Assembly: GCF_000699445.3 (NCBI RefSeq)
Contig: NC_067200.1
Location: forward strand, 11,325,450 to 11,389,449
DNA length: 64,000 nt
Source: Schistosoma haematobium
Taxonomy: Eukaryota > Platyhelminthes > Trematoda > Strigeidida > Schistosomatidae
Direction: 5' to 3'
The position numbers and the translations under genes were made by a program. A model generated the notes under the pieces. It did not search any database and was not told where the DNA came from. It worked only from the letters and a program-made list of their open reading frames with translations. Position 1 is the first letter of the stretch, and every line of letters begins with the position of its first letter. Shown here in pieces: positions 51,401 through 56,174 of this stretch.

Positions 51401-53468
51401 GGTTTGCCCCCAAATGCCCTGGTATGGCCGAGAGTGGAGACAGTCCGCTCTCCCTCTCGAAATACTCTCACACGGCCGCGCGTATATAGCCCCTGCCAGG
51501 GAAGTCCTACTCATTGCCTTCTCACACCAGCGGTGTTGTTTACGAAAATGAGAGGACGAAAAGCGAATGTCCGGCGCTTTAATCGGATTCCAAACCAATG
51601 GTGCACATGGGATCCAGTATCCTGCGGGAACAAATGGCGTATGAACCAACCGTTGGTCACCGGCTTCCATGGAACTGCATCTCCTCACGATGCTCCACTG
51701 CCTTGTGGATCAGACCTTCAGGTCGAAGGCTCGGGGAGTGGCCCCCTAAGAAAACCACCTGCTTCGGTTTGGGCACCCGGGCAGTATCACAGCCTTCACA
51801 CATATCGAATGAGATTTGTGTGGCGCATATGTATTTGGTGCCTCCTTGTACCAATGTCTATGTGTTAAAATAAAATAAATAAATAAATAAATGGTAATTA
51901 AATTTGAGTAATTTTACTTGATTCTTAATTTCATTCATCAGTATATAGGATATCGATGTTAGTAGTCTATTAACTAAACTATAAAAGAACATATCTCCCT
52001 ATTAAATCTGATTTAATTCAGATTTATTTGGTCGAAATATATATAACTGATGTTATTCAACTAAAGATTTTCAATCCAATTAGAATTGAAGAAGACAGGT
52101 CGTATAAATCACGAGAAAGTATCCAATAAATTAATAATCTCATCGATATGAAGAGTTCAGATTCCCTTTCTTAATTTATTATTAAAGTTCTAATATGATT
52201 ACAAAATACACTTTGCCAACTGAATAATTAGGAGTATTCCATCAAGTTACACTGTTATCCGGTTCATATAATTTTGCATACCCTATCTATATACTGGCCC
52301 AAAATTCTATGGAAGTGGGAAAGCCGTAAATAACTAGGAAATTGTAATTGACAAACCGAATAAGGTGTACACACTTTACTAGTACATATGAATCTGTTCT
52401 TCTGACATGAACAATGGCATATGGTTTCAGACCTTAACTAAGTATATATTCAGCTTAATCTAATAACGTATACTTTAATGTTATCCATTTCCTATCGCTT
52501 AGCTCTGTGACGGTATATGAGCACAAACACACGGTATCCTTGGTGTTGCACAGCCTATCACTTAGCACATGGATGGTATAGATTTGTTTGACACAAAGAC
52601 TAACTAAGATCAAAAATCAGTGCACAGTATGGACTACAAGACTAATGTTCTAATCAGTTTCTGCAAGTATAAGTTCGTAAAGATTATTGAATTTTATTCA
52701 AAGGTTGAATCGATCTAAGTTATACCATAGTTGAGAACCTGTAAACATTGCATAAACACTGTTGAAAACTTCCATACTGTGATGAAACTTCTATCCAGTG
52801 CTTCTAGGTTTTCAGTCTTGGTCTATCTTGAATCCATTCAGGATTTCAATAAAAAAAATTTCTATCTAAAATTTTATATGATTATAAGGAACTGAAAGAA
52901 ATATCTTTTCACTCAATTGAAATCAATTGAATTCATTTCATAACACATGATCAATTCATCATTCATATGAAACAAAACAAATATATGATTAAATGCTTAA
53001 TATGACATCTTGCTCTGTAATTATAATATTTCAATTTGGTCAGTCAATAATATTTGTAATTTTAATAGTTGAATTCATGAAGTCGTCTATTGAAGCTAGA
53101 CCACCATGGAAAACCTGGAAGCAATAGATGGCTGTTTCGTCCTAGTATGGATGGAACTCCTCACCAGTGGTTTTGAGACTGATAGGTCCTGGATTCGAAT
53201 CTGGCGAGGCGGGATCCTGGGTGCGCACTGTTGAGGAGTCTCATATACTAGCACGAAACGGTCATCCAGTGCTTCCAGATTTTCCATGGTGGTTTATCTT
53301 CAATTGACTCATGAATTCAACTTTTAAAATGACTATAATATCCACAAAACCCCTCTCCGTTAATATTATTTGTATTTGTTGTTTGTATTTTCAGCTATTC
53401 AATTATCAAGAAAATATTTTCAATTGTATTATAATTTACGAAGTATGAGTCGATATTGTTTCCTGTAA
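12620..53468 (+). CDS. LARGE-like GT8 glycosyltransferase, eight-exon gene (whole span)
   Basis: The eight exons are 12620-12754, 35960-36322, 39806-39901, 41007-41090, 42694-42765, 45084-45215, 50118-50427 and 53395-53468, with matching phases throughout. They give about 421 aa. Residues 6-22 form a signal anchor, so it should be a type II Golgi protein. The GT8 fold follows: DTIHIAMLLA, a donor-site DAD motif in VIVLDADIL (203-205), then ALGYGYNAG, QDVINAV and PCKWNIQLS. These align with the N-terminal GT8 domain of LARGE (GRGFNTG, QDIFNAV, PCFWNVQLS). LARGE adds xylose and glucuronate to dystroglycan using two domains; here the GT49 half is absent, and the length is closer to single-domain GT8 xylosyltransferases such as GXYLT. 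The introns, up to 23 kb, hold most repeats of the window. Acceptor use at exon 6 and the last exon are the least certain points. Confidence 0.85.
12818..12860 (+). repeat. unnamed repeat family VII, head fragment
   Basis: The 'gacagatataagtagtatg' segment is shared with 47770-47805 and 55557-55595. Confidence 0.5.
12868..13045 (+). repeat. unnamed repeat family VI, copy 1
   Basis: About 175 bp ('cacatttttactcagcatca' to 'gtgaacttcgttt') recur in reverse orientation at 33125-33330. The family is not recognised. Confidence 0.6.
13187..13240 (+). repeat. CTA/CTG then GGA trinucleotide microsatellite
   Basis: An interrupted (CTA)n with CTG units is followed by (GGA)n. Confidence 0.85.
13380..13620. 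repeat. unnamed repeat family VIII, copy 2
   Basis: Related to 5035-5290. A short fragment of the same family ('ccaaaatcatccacctga') also occurs near 57783. Confidence 0.45.
14318..14560 (+). repeat. SINE-I, decayed full-length copy
   Basis: Head, hammerhead region and tail are recognisable, but box B is mutated (gggctcgatta) and the ribozyme core reads CTGAGTA, so it is dead. Confidence 0.7.
15295..15370 (-). repeat. PLE end fragment with hammerhead-like motif
   Basis: On the minus strand CCTGAAGAAGTCCAGAC is followed by a loop, CTGGAC and GAAACGTTGG. This has a strong stem II (GTCCAG/CTGGAC) and a CTGAAGA...GAAAC core with one extra A before stem II. The motif type is associated with PLE terminal repeats; the rest of the element is not recognisable. 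Confidence 0.6.
15611..15655 (-). ncRNA. hammerhead ribozyme, complete core (SINE-II, minus copy)
   Basis: On the minus strand stem I ACCTTG pairs with CAGGGT (six pairs, one G-U). The core is CTGACGA, stem II is GTGC/GCAC with loop CAAGTA, and GAAA, stem III C-CCGG-G and triplet GTC follow. Cleavage is expected after the C opposite 15617. Confidence 0.8.
15893..15937 (+). ncRNA. hammerhead ribozyme, complete core (SINE-II, plus copy)
   Basis: The motif is identical to that on the minus strand at 15611-15655. The expected cleavage is after C15931. Confidence 0.8.
15985..16115 (+). repeat. SINE-II fragment
   Basis: The 'gatcgatagcattcaatctgtactaac...gatcgccacccagtgatcaatca' segment repeats 15760-15830 directly, next to the inverted pair. 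It lacks the hammerhead. Confidence 0.6.
16330..16440 (-). pseudogene. PLE-4 C-terminal end, separated from its body by the palindrome
   Basis: The minus frame contains LTEVLYIWARKKSPNGKD, matching the end of the PLE-2 protein (LTAEALHIWANSNNINRRDG). The preceding part of such a protein is at 21973-22440, so the PLE-2 insertion and palindrome appear to have split PLE-4. Confidence 0.6.
16649..19682 (-). pseudogene. PLE-2, broken Penelope-like element
   Basis: Coding pieces in order on the minus strand are an N-terminal region 19645-19211, RT first half 19152-18688 (SKIHK, SFDVCSLFTN, AMGSPVSP), RT second half 18718-18389 (YVDDSFVI) and GIY-YIG 18372-17746 (CVYEIKCNDCNATYVGET, ending at VPWQLI). 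About 100 residues, including KPDKG, are missing between the first two pieces. Two frameshifts split the rest, one at an A/T run. The element is bounded by perfect 47-bp inverted repeats at 16649-16695 and 19636-19682, and its ATG lies inside the repeat. Its 3' non-coding part (16650-17740) contains PLE C-terminal scraps in both orientations (plus near 16920-17010, minus near 17340-17400). Confidence 0.88.
16702..16744 (-). ncRNA. hammerhead-like motif in PLE-2 end (left)
   Basis: On the minus strand CTTGAAAAAGC, a GCTTGG.../CCAGGC stem and GAAACGTTGG occupy the place of a PLE hammerhead. The CTGANGA core is mutated (CTTGAAA), so activity is doubtful. Confidence 0.45.
19683..19807. other. 125-bp non-PLE filler at the palindrome centre side
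   Basis: Unique AT-rich sequence lies between the PLE-2 terminal repeat and the start of the right arm. It is probably the old right flank of the PLE-2 insertion site. Confidence 0.6.
19808..21851 (+). pseudogene. inverted partial copy of PLE-2 (right arm)
   Basis: It starts abruptly inside the reverse transcriptase at the YVDD region and runs to the element's 3' inverted repeat (about 21805-21851). The frames are 19820-20128 (RT end) and 20131-20568 (GIY-YIG), the latter broken by a one-base deletion after SSIDVK. The A run near 20096 has nine bases against eight in the left copy, so both copies are frameshifted differently. Confidence 0.88.
21757..21797 (+). ncRNA. hammerhead-like motif in PLE-2 end (right)
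   Basis: Mirror copy of 16702-16744 with the same mutated core. Confidence 0.45.
21973..22440 (-). pseudogene. PLE-4 fragment, GIY-YIG region
   Basis: The minus frame 22365-21967 carries CHDCNATYVGETSRQLNVR and LENRSAIASHALETG, close to PLE-2 but distinct. It stops where the palindrome begins; the matching C-terminal end lies at 16330-16440. No RT motifs are present. Confidence 0.75.
22790..23240. other. GC-richer island with unassigned frames
   Basis: The base composition is clearly richer in G+C than the flanks, which suggests the remnant of a coding mobile element. A minus frame (22982-22785) and a plus frame (23003-23245) are open. Neither is recognised. Confidence 0.25.
23481..23540 (+). 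ncRNA. decayed Sm-alpha-type hammerhead
   Basis: The sequence 'ctgacgagtcccaaataggaagaaatgtgcgtc' is split as core CTGACGA, stem II GTCC with GGAA, GAAA, and triplet GTC, followed by 'ctgtattccactgct'. This is the form I recall for the schistosome Sm-alpha ribozyme. Stem I and stem II are damaged. No tRNA-like head is seen nearby. Confidence 0.55.
24645..25000 (-). other. GC-richer island with an unassigned 88-codon frame
   Basis: The minus frame 24911-24645 (Ser/Gln-rich, basic) stands in a patch richer in G+C than its surroundings. No family is recognised. It may be a retroelement remnant. Confidence 0.2.
25155..25325 (-). repeat. SINE-I, decayed copy
   Basis: The tRNA-like head is preserved on the minus strand (box B region near 25245). 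The hammerhead region is damaged and the tail is absent. Confidence 0.65.
26366..26485 (+). repeat. SINE-I 3' part
   Basis: The copy runs from the hammerhead region (GAGGAGTCCC...GAACGAAACGGCCG) through the tail 'catcaatcggttcatgatc'. The 5' half is missing. Confidence 0.7.
26613..26795 (+). other. unassigned open frame
   Basis: About 60 codons ending at TAA 26793-26795. The peptide (for example NNFKTEADVNKVLNKVNLGG) is not repetitive and could be an orphan exon, but no splice partner or homology is seen. Confidence 0.15.
27340..27640. repeat. two decayed SINE-I fragments
   Basis: A minus piece at about 27340-27475 and a plus piece at about 27548-27640 (box B gggtttgatccc) are in inverted arrangement. 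Both are too mutated for a ribozyme. Confidence 0.45.
28031..28942 (+). mobile_element. solo LTR L1, interrupted by a SINE-I pair
   Basis: The repeat starts TGTTATATACC and ends TTATAACA, with TATATAA at about 28713 and AATAAA about 25 bp later, as expected of an LTR promoter and polyadenylation signal. It is flanked by TATAC and TATAG, four of five bases alike. Without the SINE insertion it is about 530 bp. Related copies lie at 34694, 38669, 40024, 43880 and 50619. No internal retrotransposon genes are present. Confidence 0.7.
28290..28670. repeat. SINE-I inverted pair inside LTR L1
   Basis: A minus piece (about 28290-28400) and a plus full head-to-tail copy (28401-28665) meet head to head. 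The LTR sequences at the two edges, attgtacaaat and attgcgcaaat, look like a target duplication, so the pair seems to have inserted as a unit. Hammerhead cores at 28335-28379 (-) and 28530-28575 (+) have GGAA in place of GAAA. Confidence 0.7.
30045..30350. repeat. SINE-I inverted pair, decayed
   Basis: A minus copy (about 30045-30230), including the tRNA-like head, is followed by a plus hammerhead and tail piece (about 30255-30350). Confidence 0.65.
30475..30775 (-). repeat. SINE-II, decayed copy
   Basis: 'cagcttcacagtctgggacgt' and 'cagatcgaatgctatcgatc' tie it to SINE-II. The hammerhead is destroyed. Confidence 0.55.
31090..32240 (+). pseudogene. PLE-5, PLE 3' fragment interrupted by a SINE-I pair
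   Basis: The frame 31096-31311 carries a diverged YIG region (NYIRWVSEHVPKWL) and AAKHIVETFHKI. It continues through a frameshift to the usual PLE end near 31403. PLE 3' non-coding sequence resumes at about 32085-32235, matching 17090-17235 in PLE-2. Confidence 0.7.
31455..32040. repeat. SINE-I inverted pair within PLE-5
   Basis: A minus full copy (about 31465-31800) with 5' extension is joined head to head to a plus copy (about 31801-32030). Edges 'tcatattatcag' and 'tcatattatttt' share TCATATTAT, a likely target duplication. The plus ribozyme core reads CTCAGGA...GAAC and the minus is also mutated. Confidence 0.75.
32364..32582 (-). other. unassigned short frame
   Basis: A 72-codon minus frame, not recognised and without splice support, in otherwise featureless AT-rich DNA. 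Confidence 0.1.
32945..33085 (+). repeat. SINE-I, decayed copy
   Basis: Box B region (gggtttgaatcc) and tail are recognisable. The hammerhead core is partly deleted. Confidence 0.6.
33125..33330 (-). repeat. unnamed repeat family VI, copy 2
   Basis: Reverse-complement partner of 12868-13045. Confidence 0.6.
33440..33830 (-). pseudogene. RTE/SR2-like retrotransposon 3' remnant
   Basis: The minus frame 33811-33623 contains a decayed form of the C-terminal RTE segment (LKCLGPVISMSNHCLTQHA, then KKARRDSVN and HVGSY). It corresponds to the better copy at 46.3-47.0 kb. There is no reverse transcriptase core. Confidence 0.6.
34553..35245 (-). repeat. SINE-I copy split by a solo LTR
   Basis: Minus SINE-I sequence (34553-34693) resumes as 'gttaacatctaacttcaatc' at 35210-35245 after the LTR insertion. 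Confidence 0.7.
34694..35209 (-). mobile_element. solo LTR L2
   Basis: Starts TGTTACAAC and ends ACATAACA on the plus strand. It is about 516 bp with TATA box and polyadenylation signal on the minus strand. Flanks GTTGA and GTTAA match at four of five bases. It is inserted in a SINE-I. Confidence 0.75.
35725..35865 (-). repeat. SINE-I, strongly decayed
   Basis: 'gaaaaccaggaagtattgga' and 'caaggaatcgaactggaaacctt' retain the pattern of the minus copy. Confidence 0.5.
35960..36322 (+). CDS. LARGE-like GT8, exon 2
   Basis: Acceptor tttaatttag|, donor |gtaagt, phase 0 at both ends, 121 codons. It includes DTIHIAMLLADG, the start of the GT8 fold, SILFHQKR and VFHFIVDQLP, matching the HIAIV...SVLFHRR...HFHLIAD pattern of LARGE. 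An insert of about 30 residues relative to LARGE lies between SILFHQ and the FHFIVD strand. Confidence 0.88.
36435..37205 (-). mobile_element. decayed Merlin DNA transposon
   Basis: The terminal inverted repeats 'tcggcgagactctaatttat' (36435) and its complement ending at about 37204 are about 25 bp. Flanks gaatttct (36427-36434) and gaatatct (37206-37213) fit an 8-bp target duplication with one mismatch. A second inverted end at about 37025-37045 suggests a nested or composite structure. Merlin elements are known from schistosomes and make 8-9 bp duplications. Confidence 0.75.
36535..36870 (-). pseudogene. Merlin transposase remnant (ISXO2/IS1016-like DDE)
   Basis: On the minus strand the frame shows TDVWRAYRLLHRLGYMHRVV, then a stop, then INNIETMWSRLKRFLRFYHG. 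These fit the last catalytic part of Merlin transposases (TD.WRAY and H.N.IE..W...KR). At least one in-frame stop and lost upstream parts make it non-functional. Confidence 0.8.
37690..37935 (+). repeat. unnamed repeat family VII
   Basis: It shares 'gtggaatgactgg', 'aagacatgcaaataatatatt' and 'ctttgttcactacaa' segments with 43435, 47765 and 55550. Confidence 0.45.
37940..38660. other. gene-free AT-rich interval
   Basis: Short frames are open but none is recognisable. Confidence 0.3.
38669..38940 (+). mobile_element. solo LTR L3, 5'-truncated
   Basis: It matches L1 from 'attgtacaaaatgttgtt' onward, with TATA box 'ggtatataaac' and the 3' half ending near 'gacacaac'. Confidence 0.65.
39373..39459 (+). 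repeat. TA dinucleotide microsatellite
   Basis: An uninterrupted (TA)n run of about 87 bp in intron 2, likely to vary in length. Confidence 0.95.
39806..39901 (+). CDS. LARGE-like GT8, exon 3
   Basis: A pyrimidine tract plus atcag| acceptor, then 32 codons (ARVRSFKSGHHAGHKSYLK...), with donor |gtaagc, phase 0. It corresponds to the KHYSGIYGLMKLVL region of LARGE before the DXD motif. An upstream acceptor at about 39761 would add frame-compatible residues but fits the homology less well. Confidence 0.82.
40024..40506 (-). mobile_element. solo LTR L4
   Basis: A diverged copy of the same LTR ending in TATAACA, with TATA box on the minus strand (reverse of 'gtttatataaaa'). Confidence 0.6.
41007..41090 (+). 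CDS. LARGE-like GT8, exon 4 (DXD motif)
   Basis: 28 codons, phase 0 at both ends, acceptor aaattag|, donor |gtaaga. VIVLDADILLNDDISNLWSI holds the DAD motif expected to bind the metal and nucleotide sugar. Confidence 0.9.
41150..41440 (-). repeat. SINE-I, minus copy with 5' extension
   Basis: Tail end, decayed hammerhead (CTTAGGA core), tRNA-like head and 5' extension are all recognisable on the minus strand. Confidence 0.7.
41450..42690. other. intronic AT-rich interval
   Basis: Several short frames are present but none is supported by homology or splice sites. Confidence 0.35.
42694..42765 (+). CDS. LARGE-like GT8, exon 5 (72-nt microexon)
   Basis: Acceptor tactttcatag|, donor |gtaagt, 24 codons, phase 0. 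CIGIAAEQ and FYSNMGKRFWPAL align with LGLVENQSDWYLGN...RPWPAL of LARGE and join exon 6 at WPAL|GYGYNAG, matching WPAL|GRGFNTG. The homology across the junction is the main reason for accepting this tiny exon. Confidence 0.85.
43435..43700 (+). repeat. unnamed repeat family VII
   Basis: Diverged copy related to 47765-48075. Confidence 0.45.
43880..44321 (+). mobile_element. solo LTR L5
   Basis: Starts TGTTGGGATC, ends GCTATAACA, with TATA box 'tttttatataaaccc'. No clear target duplication was found, so the left end may be truncated. Confidence 0.65.
44680..44965. repeat. SINE-I inverted pair, decayed
   Basis: Minus sequence (about 44680-44825) followed by plus sequence (about 44826-44965), both heavily mutated. 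Confidence 0.5.
45084..45215 (+). CDS. LARGE-like GT8, exon 6
   Basis: 44 codons, donor |gtaagc, phase 0. GYGYNAGILLIHLTKLRARG matches the GRGFNTGV...LDKLRK part of LARGE. The acceptor must be aataaag| (ending 45083), because stops close the frame upstream. It is a weak site without an adjacent pyrimidine tract. Confidence 0.85.
45298..45383 (+). repeat. 43-bp tandem duplication
   Basis: Two adjacent 43-bp units differ at one base (gatgcag versus gatacag). Confidence 0.9.
45396..45745 (-). repeat. about 345-bp dispersed repeat, possible solo LTR, copy 1
   Basis: It is nearly identical in reverse orientation to 56955-57310. In the minus direction it begins near TGAAATGTCAGAGACC and ends near CATTCGATATCA, so it could be an LTR. 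No TATA box or target duplication was established. Confidence 0.6.
46035..46325. mobile_element. Merlin-type MITE
   Basis: The inverted ends (ggtgaaactataatttatgg, and its approximate complement ending ataatctcgcc) resemble those of the Merlin element at 36.4 kb. The interior matches 36930-37020 ('cataagctataatgc', 'aagatctgttatctta'). It has no coding capacity. Confidence 0.65.
46330..46990 (-). pseudogene. RTE/SR2-like retrotransposon, 3' end
   Basis: The minus strand encodes, with stops and shifts, the conserved end of an RTE-type protein. Pieces are ARIQKAHLAFSNLRHLWRRR and SVLLHGYET (frame 46903-46718), then LHRLRWLGHVLRMP, then GDGWKKVRGGQIKTWHHCLK and LSHVGRCRLLGWG (frame 46519-46313). 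No catalytic RT core or intact endonuclease is present. Confidence 0.8.
47000..47760. other. gene-free AT-rich interval
   Basis: Nothing recognised. Confidence 0.35.
47765..48075 (+). repeat. unnamed repeat family VII, long copy
   Basis: 'gacagatataagtagtatgt' start, shared with 12818 and 55557; later part shared with 37690 and 43435. Confidence 0.6.
48080..50117. other. gene-free AT-rich interval in intron 6
   Basis: Short frames only. No repeat or exon recognised. Confidence 0.35.
50118..50427 (+). CDS. LARGE-like GT8, exon 7
   Basis: Strong acceptor ttttttcttacag|, 103 codons plus one base, donor |gtaagc. It contains DVINAVLNRNKHWLYEIPCKWNI in two adjacent conserved blocks and KLIHFNAH, matching IHWN of LARGE. 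A Asp/Asn run (DDDNNNNN, about 50251-50272) forms a low-complexity insert from GAT/AAT repeats. If the donor were not used the frame would stop at 50436-50438. Confidence 0.88.
50540..51250. repeat. SINE-I inverted pair, minus half split by solo LTR L6
   Basis: Minus SINE-I sequence lies at about 50540-50618 and 51144-51190. A plus 5' extension (accagtggagttcaaa...) follows at about 51190-51250. The junction 'actcctcaccagtgg' is the same as at 53157. Confidence 0.7.
50619..51143 (-). mobile_element. solo LTR L6 with perfect target duplication
   Basis: TGTTATGAC at the left and GGATATAACA at the right, 525 bp, bounded by AAACC (50614-50618) and AAACC (51144-51148). This 5-bp duplication inside a SINE-I defines the exact ends of the LTR family. 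Confidence 0.88.
51395..51895 (+). repeat. GC-rich retroposon-like repeat family V, copy 1
   Basis: About 470 bp much richer in G+C than the flanks, ending in an (AAAT)n tail at 51868-51892, as expected of a retroposed 3' end. Long frames are open on both strands (51404-51868 plus, 51688-51377 minus). A minus-strand peptide (PDIRFSSSHFRKQHRW...) is partly conserved in copy 2. The family is unnamed here. Confidence 0.6.
51896..52735. other. gene-free AT-rich interval
   Basis: Nothing recognised. Confidence 0.35.
52740..52860 (+). repeat. SINE-I, decayed 3' part
   Basis: 'cagtgcttctaggttttcag' and following tail. Hammerhead core lost. Confidence 0.5.
53085..53345. repeat. SINE-I inverted pair
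   Basis: A minus piece (53085-53155) is fused at 'aactcctcaccagtgg' to a plus copy (53156-53345). The plus hammerhead core is mutated to TTGAGGA. Confidence 0.7.
53395..53468 (+). CDS. LARGE-like GT8, exon 8 (last)
   Basis: Excellent acceptor (tttgtattttcag|). Two bases complete the split codon, then 23 codons (IQLSRKYFQLYYNLR...) to TAA at 53466-53468. RKYFQLYYNL resembles the FFRNLYLTFLEYD helix that ends the LARGE GT8 domain. No GT49 sequence follows. Confidence 0.7.
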
Positions 53469-53754
53469 AAAAAGAATGATCGAAAAACACCCGCTTATTA
53501 TTATTGAAAACTGTATATTTTCCAGAATTTTTTCTTTCAGTATTGTAGTTTCATATTGGTTTTTCAAGTTTTCTACTTTGATTAAGTAAAATAAATTAAA
53601 ACATTAAAGTGAACAACTACGTATTTTGACTAATTCAAATTGGTATCAGTTAATGTGGAGTATGGATGTCAACTTATTTATTATATTTGAACAAAAGGGG
53701 TCTGAATACAGATGCATTACACAAGTCAATTGATTTGTGTATGGGTTGTGATAC

Positions 53755-54135
53755 TATTCAAGTGGTTTTCTTAGGGGGCTACACCCGGTCTGATTCATAA
53801 AACAGTGAAGCAACTTCAGGATATGTAATCTCATGATAACCGATGACCAATAATTGGTTCATATTCCATTTGTTCCTTCAGGATCCTAGAGCCAGCCTAT
53901 GCACACCATTGGTTTGAAATGAGGGTTTTCCAACTCCCCTAGATGGAGTGTGCGTGTCCACTAACCCGGTTAAATCTCCGGACATTCGGTTTTCATCCTC
54001 TCAATTTCGTAGACAACACCCCTGTGGCGAGAATGCAGTGAGTAGGACTTCTGTGTTAGTGGCTGTATATGGGTGGCCATTTGGAGATGGAGAGTTGACT
54101 CTCCCTCCCCACCTTCGGTCGTACCAATACACTAT
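53755..54135 (-). repeat. GC-rich repeat family V, copy 2
   Basis: Reverse orientation to 51395-51895, diverged. It shares 'gtggttttcttagggggc', 'ggacattcg' and 'gtgagtaggacttc'. Confidence 0.6.
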
Positions 54136-54349
54136 CCGATAAATGCATAAGTTAGCAAATGAATTTTATTTTCAGAAAATGATCGTAATTTCATCATTAC
54201 ATGTTGTAAAACTTTATATAATTCGGATTTAGTCAGTCAGATATAGTCAACATTGAGCCGGATACAGATGTACACTATCCGAAGTTGTTTTATCACAATG
54301 ATACGGTGATATGAAGTTAACAACATCAATATTAAAGGAGTTAAAATAG

Positions 54350-54760
54350 TGTAAAAGACTGAACATTAAAAATAAAGAAACGAAGAAACAGAGTGGAGAT
54401 GTATGTAGAAAGGACTACTTTAGCTCAAGATCTAGAGGGAGATAAACAATAAATGCATTTGGACTGTTATGGACAGTTATGAACAATTTCACTCAAAATC
54501 TTCAGTCAACTATCATGGTTATCTCGCTAAACTTGATCAGATAGTTTGCATCAACCAGAAGGCTTAGGTCAATGGTCATAAACGTCATGGACTTATGCTA
54601 CCTTAGTTTGGCTACTCCTTAAATTTTTCCAACCTACTTCTGTTGCAGCAAACATTGCTCATATCATTTGCAGTTTAAGTTTCGTTTCAACACGACTTAC
54701 ATGTTATGAATACATTCTAATGAACTGATATTAACAAATATTATTACTAGTTTCCGTTTA
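54350..54760 (-). pseudogene. RTE/SR2-like retrotransposon remnant
   Basis: Decayed version of the 33440-33830 block ('gctcaagatctaga', 'tcatggttatctcgct', 'ccaacctacttctgttgcag'). No open frame remains. Confidence 0.5.
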
Positions 54761-54884
54761 CCTCACATCTTTCAGGGAATCTAGATTAGTATCCGTGTTT
54801 ACCATTACCTATTATCTACAAAGATAAGATTTATTGAAAATATATGACACCATCGCGAAAGTAAGCTGTCAAACTGTTATATAT

Positions 54885-55060
54885 CTTGATGAGACTATAA
54901 TTTGTGAAAGATATTTGAACGAAGCGAAGTGATCTTGAGACAACTCATCTAATTACTAGAGTCAAAAGAGGCCAATAAATTAGTATGAGGGATTAGGATT
55001 AGGATTTAAAGTTATAATTCATACCGATAACATCCTAACATATAGCAATAAGACGTAGTG
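54885..55060 (+). mobile_element. Merlin-type MITE fragment
   Basis: It starts 'gatgagactataatttgtga' with an interior like 60412-60683. The right end is missing. Confidence 0.55.
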
Positions 55061-55079
55061 TACACGAAGCTGAATAATT

Positions 55080-55440
55080 AAGACTAGTGGGCATATAAGC
55101 AAAGATGCATGGTGACTAACGGTCCTACAGTAGCCGGTGAGGAAAAATAGGTTCACACTCGATTAGTCCTCTCAGGATTCTGAAGCCCATGTGCATCATT
55201 GGTTTGGAAACAGGATTTTCCAGCTACCCTAGCTGAATGCTCCGTGACCACTAATTCAGTTTAAGCGTTGAATATTCGCTTTTCGTCCTCTCAGTTTCGT
55301 AAAATACAACCCTCTATGATAAGGCAGTGAGTATGGCTTTTCTGGCAGTAGAGTGAGGTCATATGAAGACGTCACAATAGTTAGAACACACTCTCCTAGG
55401 CCCGACTGTACTGCTGCATTTTTGGAGACAGTCAATAATC
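55080..55440 (-). repeat. GC-rich repeat family V, copy 3
   Basis: It shares 'catcattggtttgg', 'gcttttcgtcctctcagtttcgt' type segments with copies 1 and 2. Confidence 0.55.
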
Positions 55441-55549
55441 GACAACCAGAATTATCATCTTTGTGTTGTATTCAATAGATCATTAACTACAACTTAAGAT
55501 ACTACTTTGAAATCGAATCATTGTTTATTTAGGCTACTAATATATTATA

Positions 55550-55700
55550 TTATGATGTGTGCTACTGATGTCGACAGATATAAGTAGTATGTATCATCAA
55601 TCAATAGTGGAGTGCCTGGAGACAGAAGGTGAAGAAAATCAAGGAAACGAGAACAGGAACAGTGAGTGATTGGTATGGAAACGACTAAAAATACGAACTC
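55550..55700 (+). repeat. unnamed repeat family VII
   Basis: 'gtcgacagatataagtagta' and 'agtggagtgcctgg' match the other copies. Confidence 0.6.
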
Positions 55701-56174
55701 TTAATTTTTCTTTCCTAAAAATCTTTTTGTACAACACACTAAATGTCTATTTATTAAATCACTTTGATATATAGTCTACACTAAATAACTGATGTTATTC
55801 AAATATGAGACGGATATATTGCTCATCTTAGGACTTAAAAAAATAACAACAGAAAATTGAGTACATTGAAGTTTCAGTTAATCCATTTATTCATTGTAAC
55901 TGGAACATAATTATCCAATGCACAGGTTCAAGTTCCCATAGTATACCAGAACTACGAGTAGAAATTAACAAGACCCATAGTAATAGATCAATCAAATTAA
56001 AAGTAGTAGCAATGATAATATATCAACAAATATTAAGGGTGTTTTTACAAAACCAAGAGTTTTCCGAGAGAGAAAACATTTTGAGGTTTTTGTCTCTTCT
56101 TATTTACTCCCTTGACAATCACTTCAGTGTCATAAAACGTCGGAAATCTAATTTTCTACTTATTGGAATTCTAC

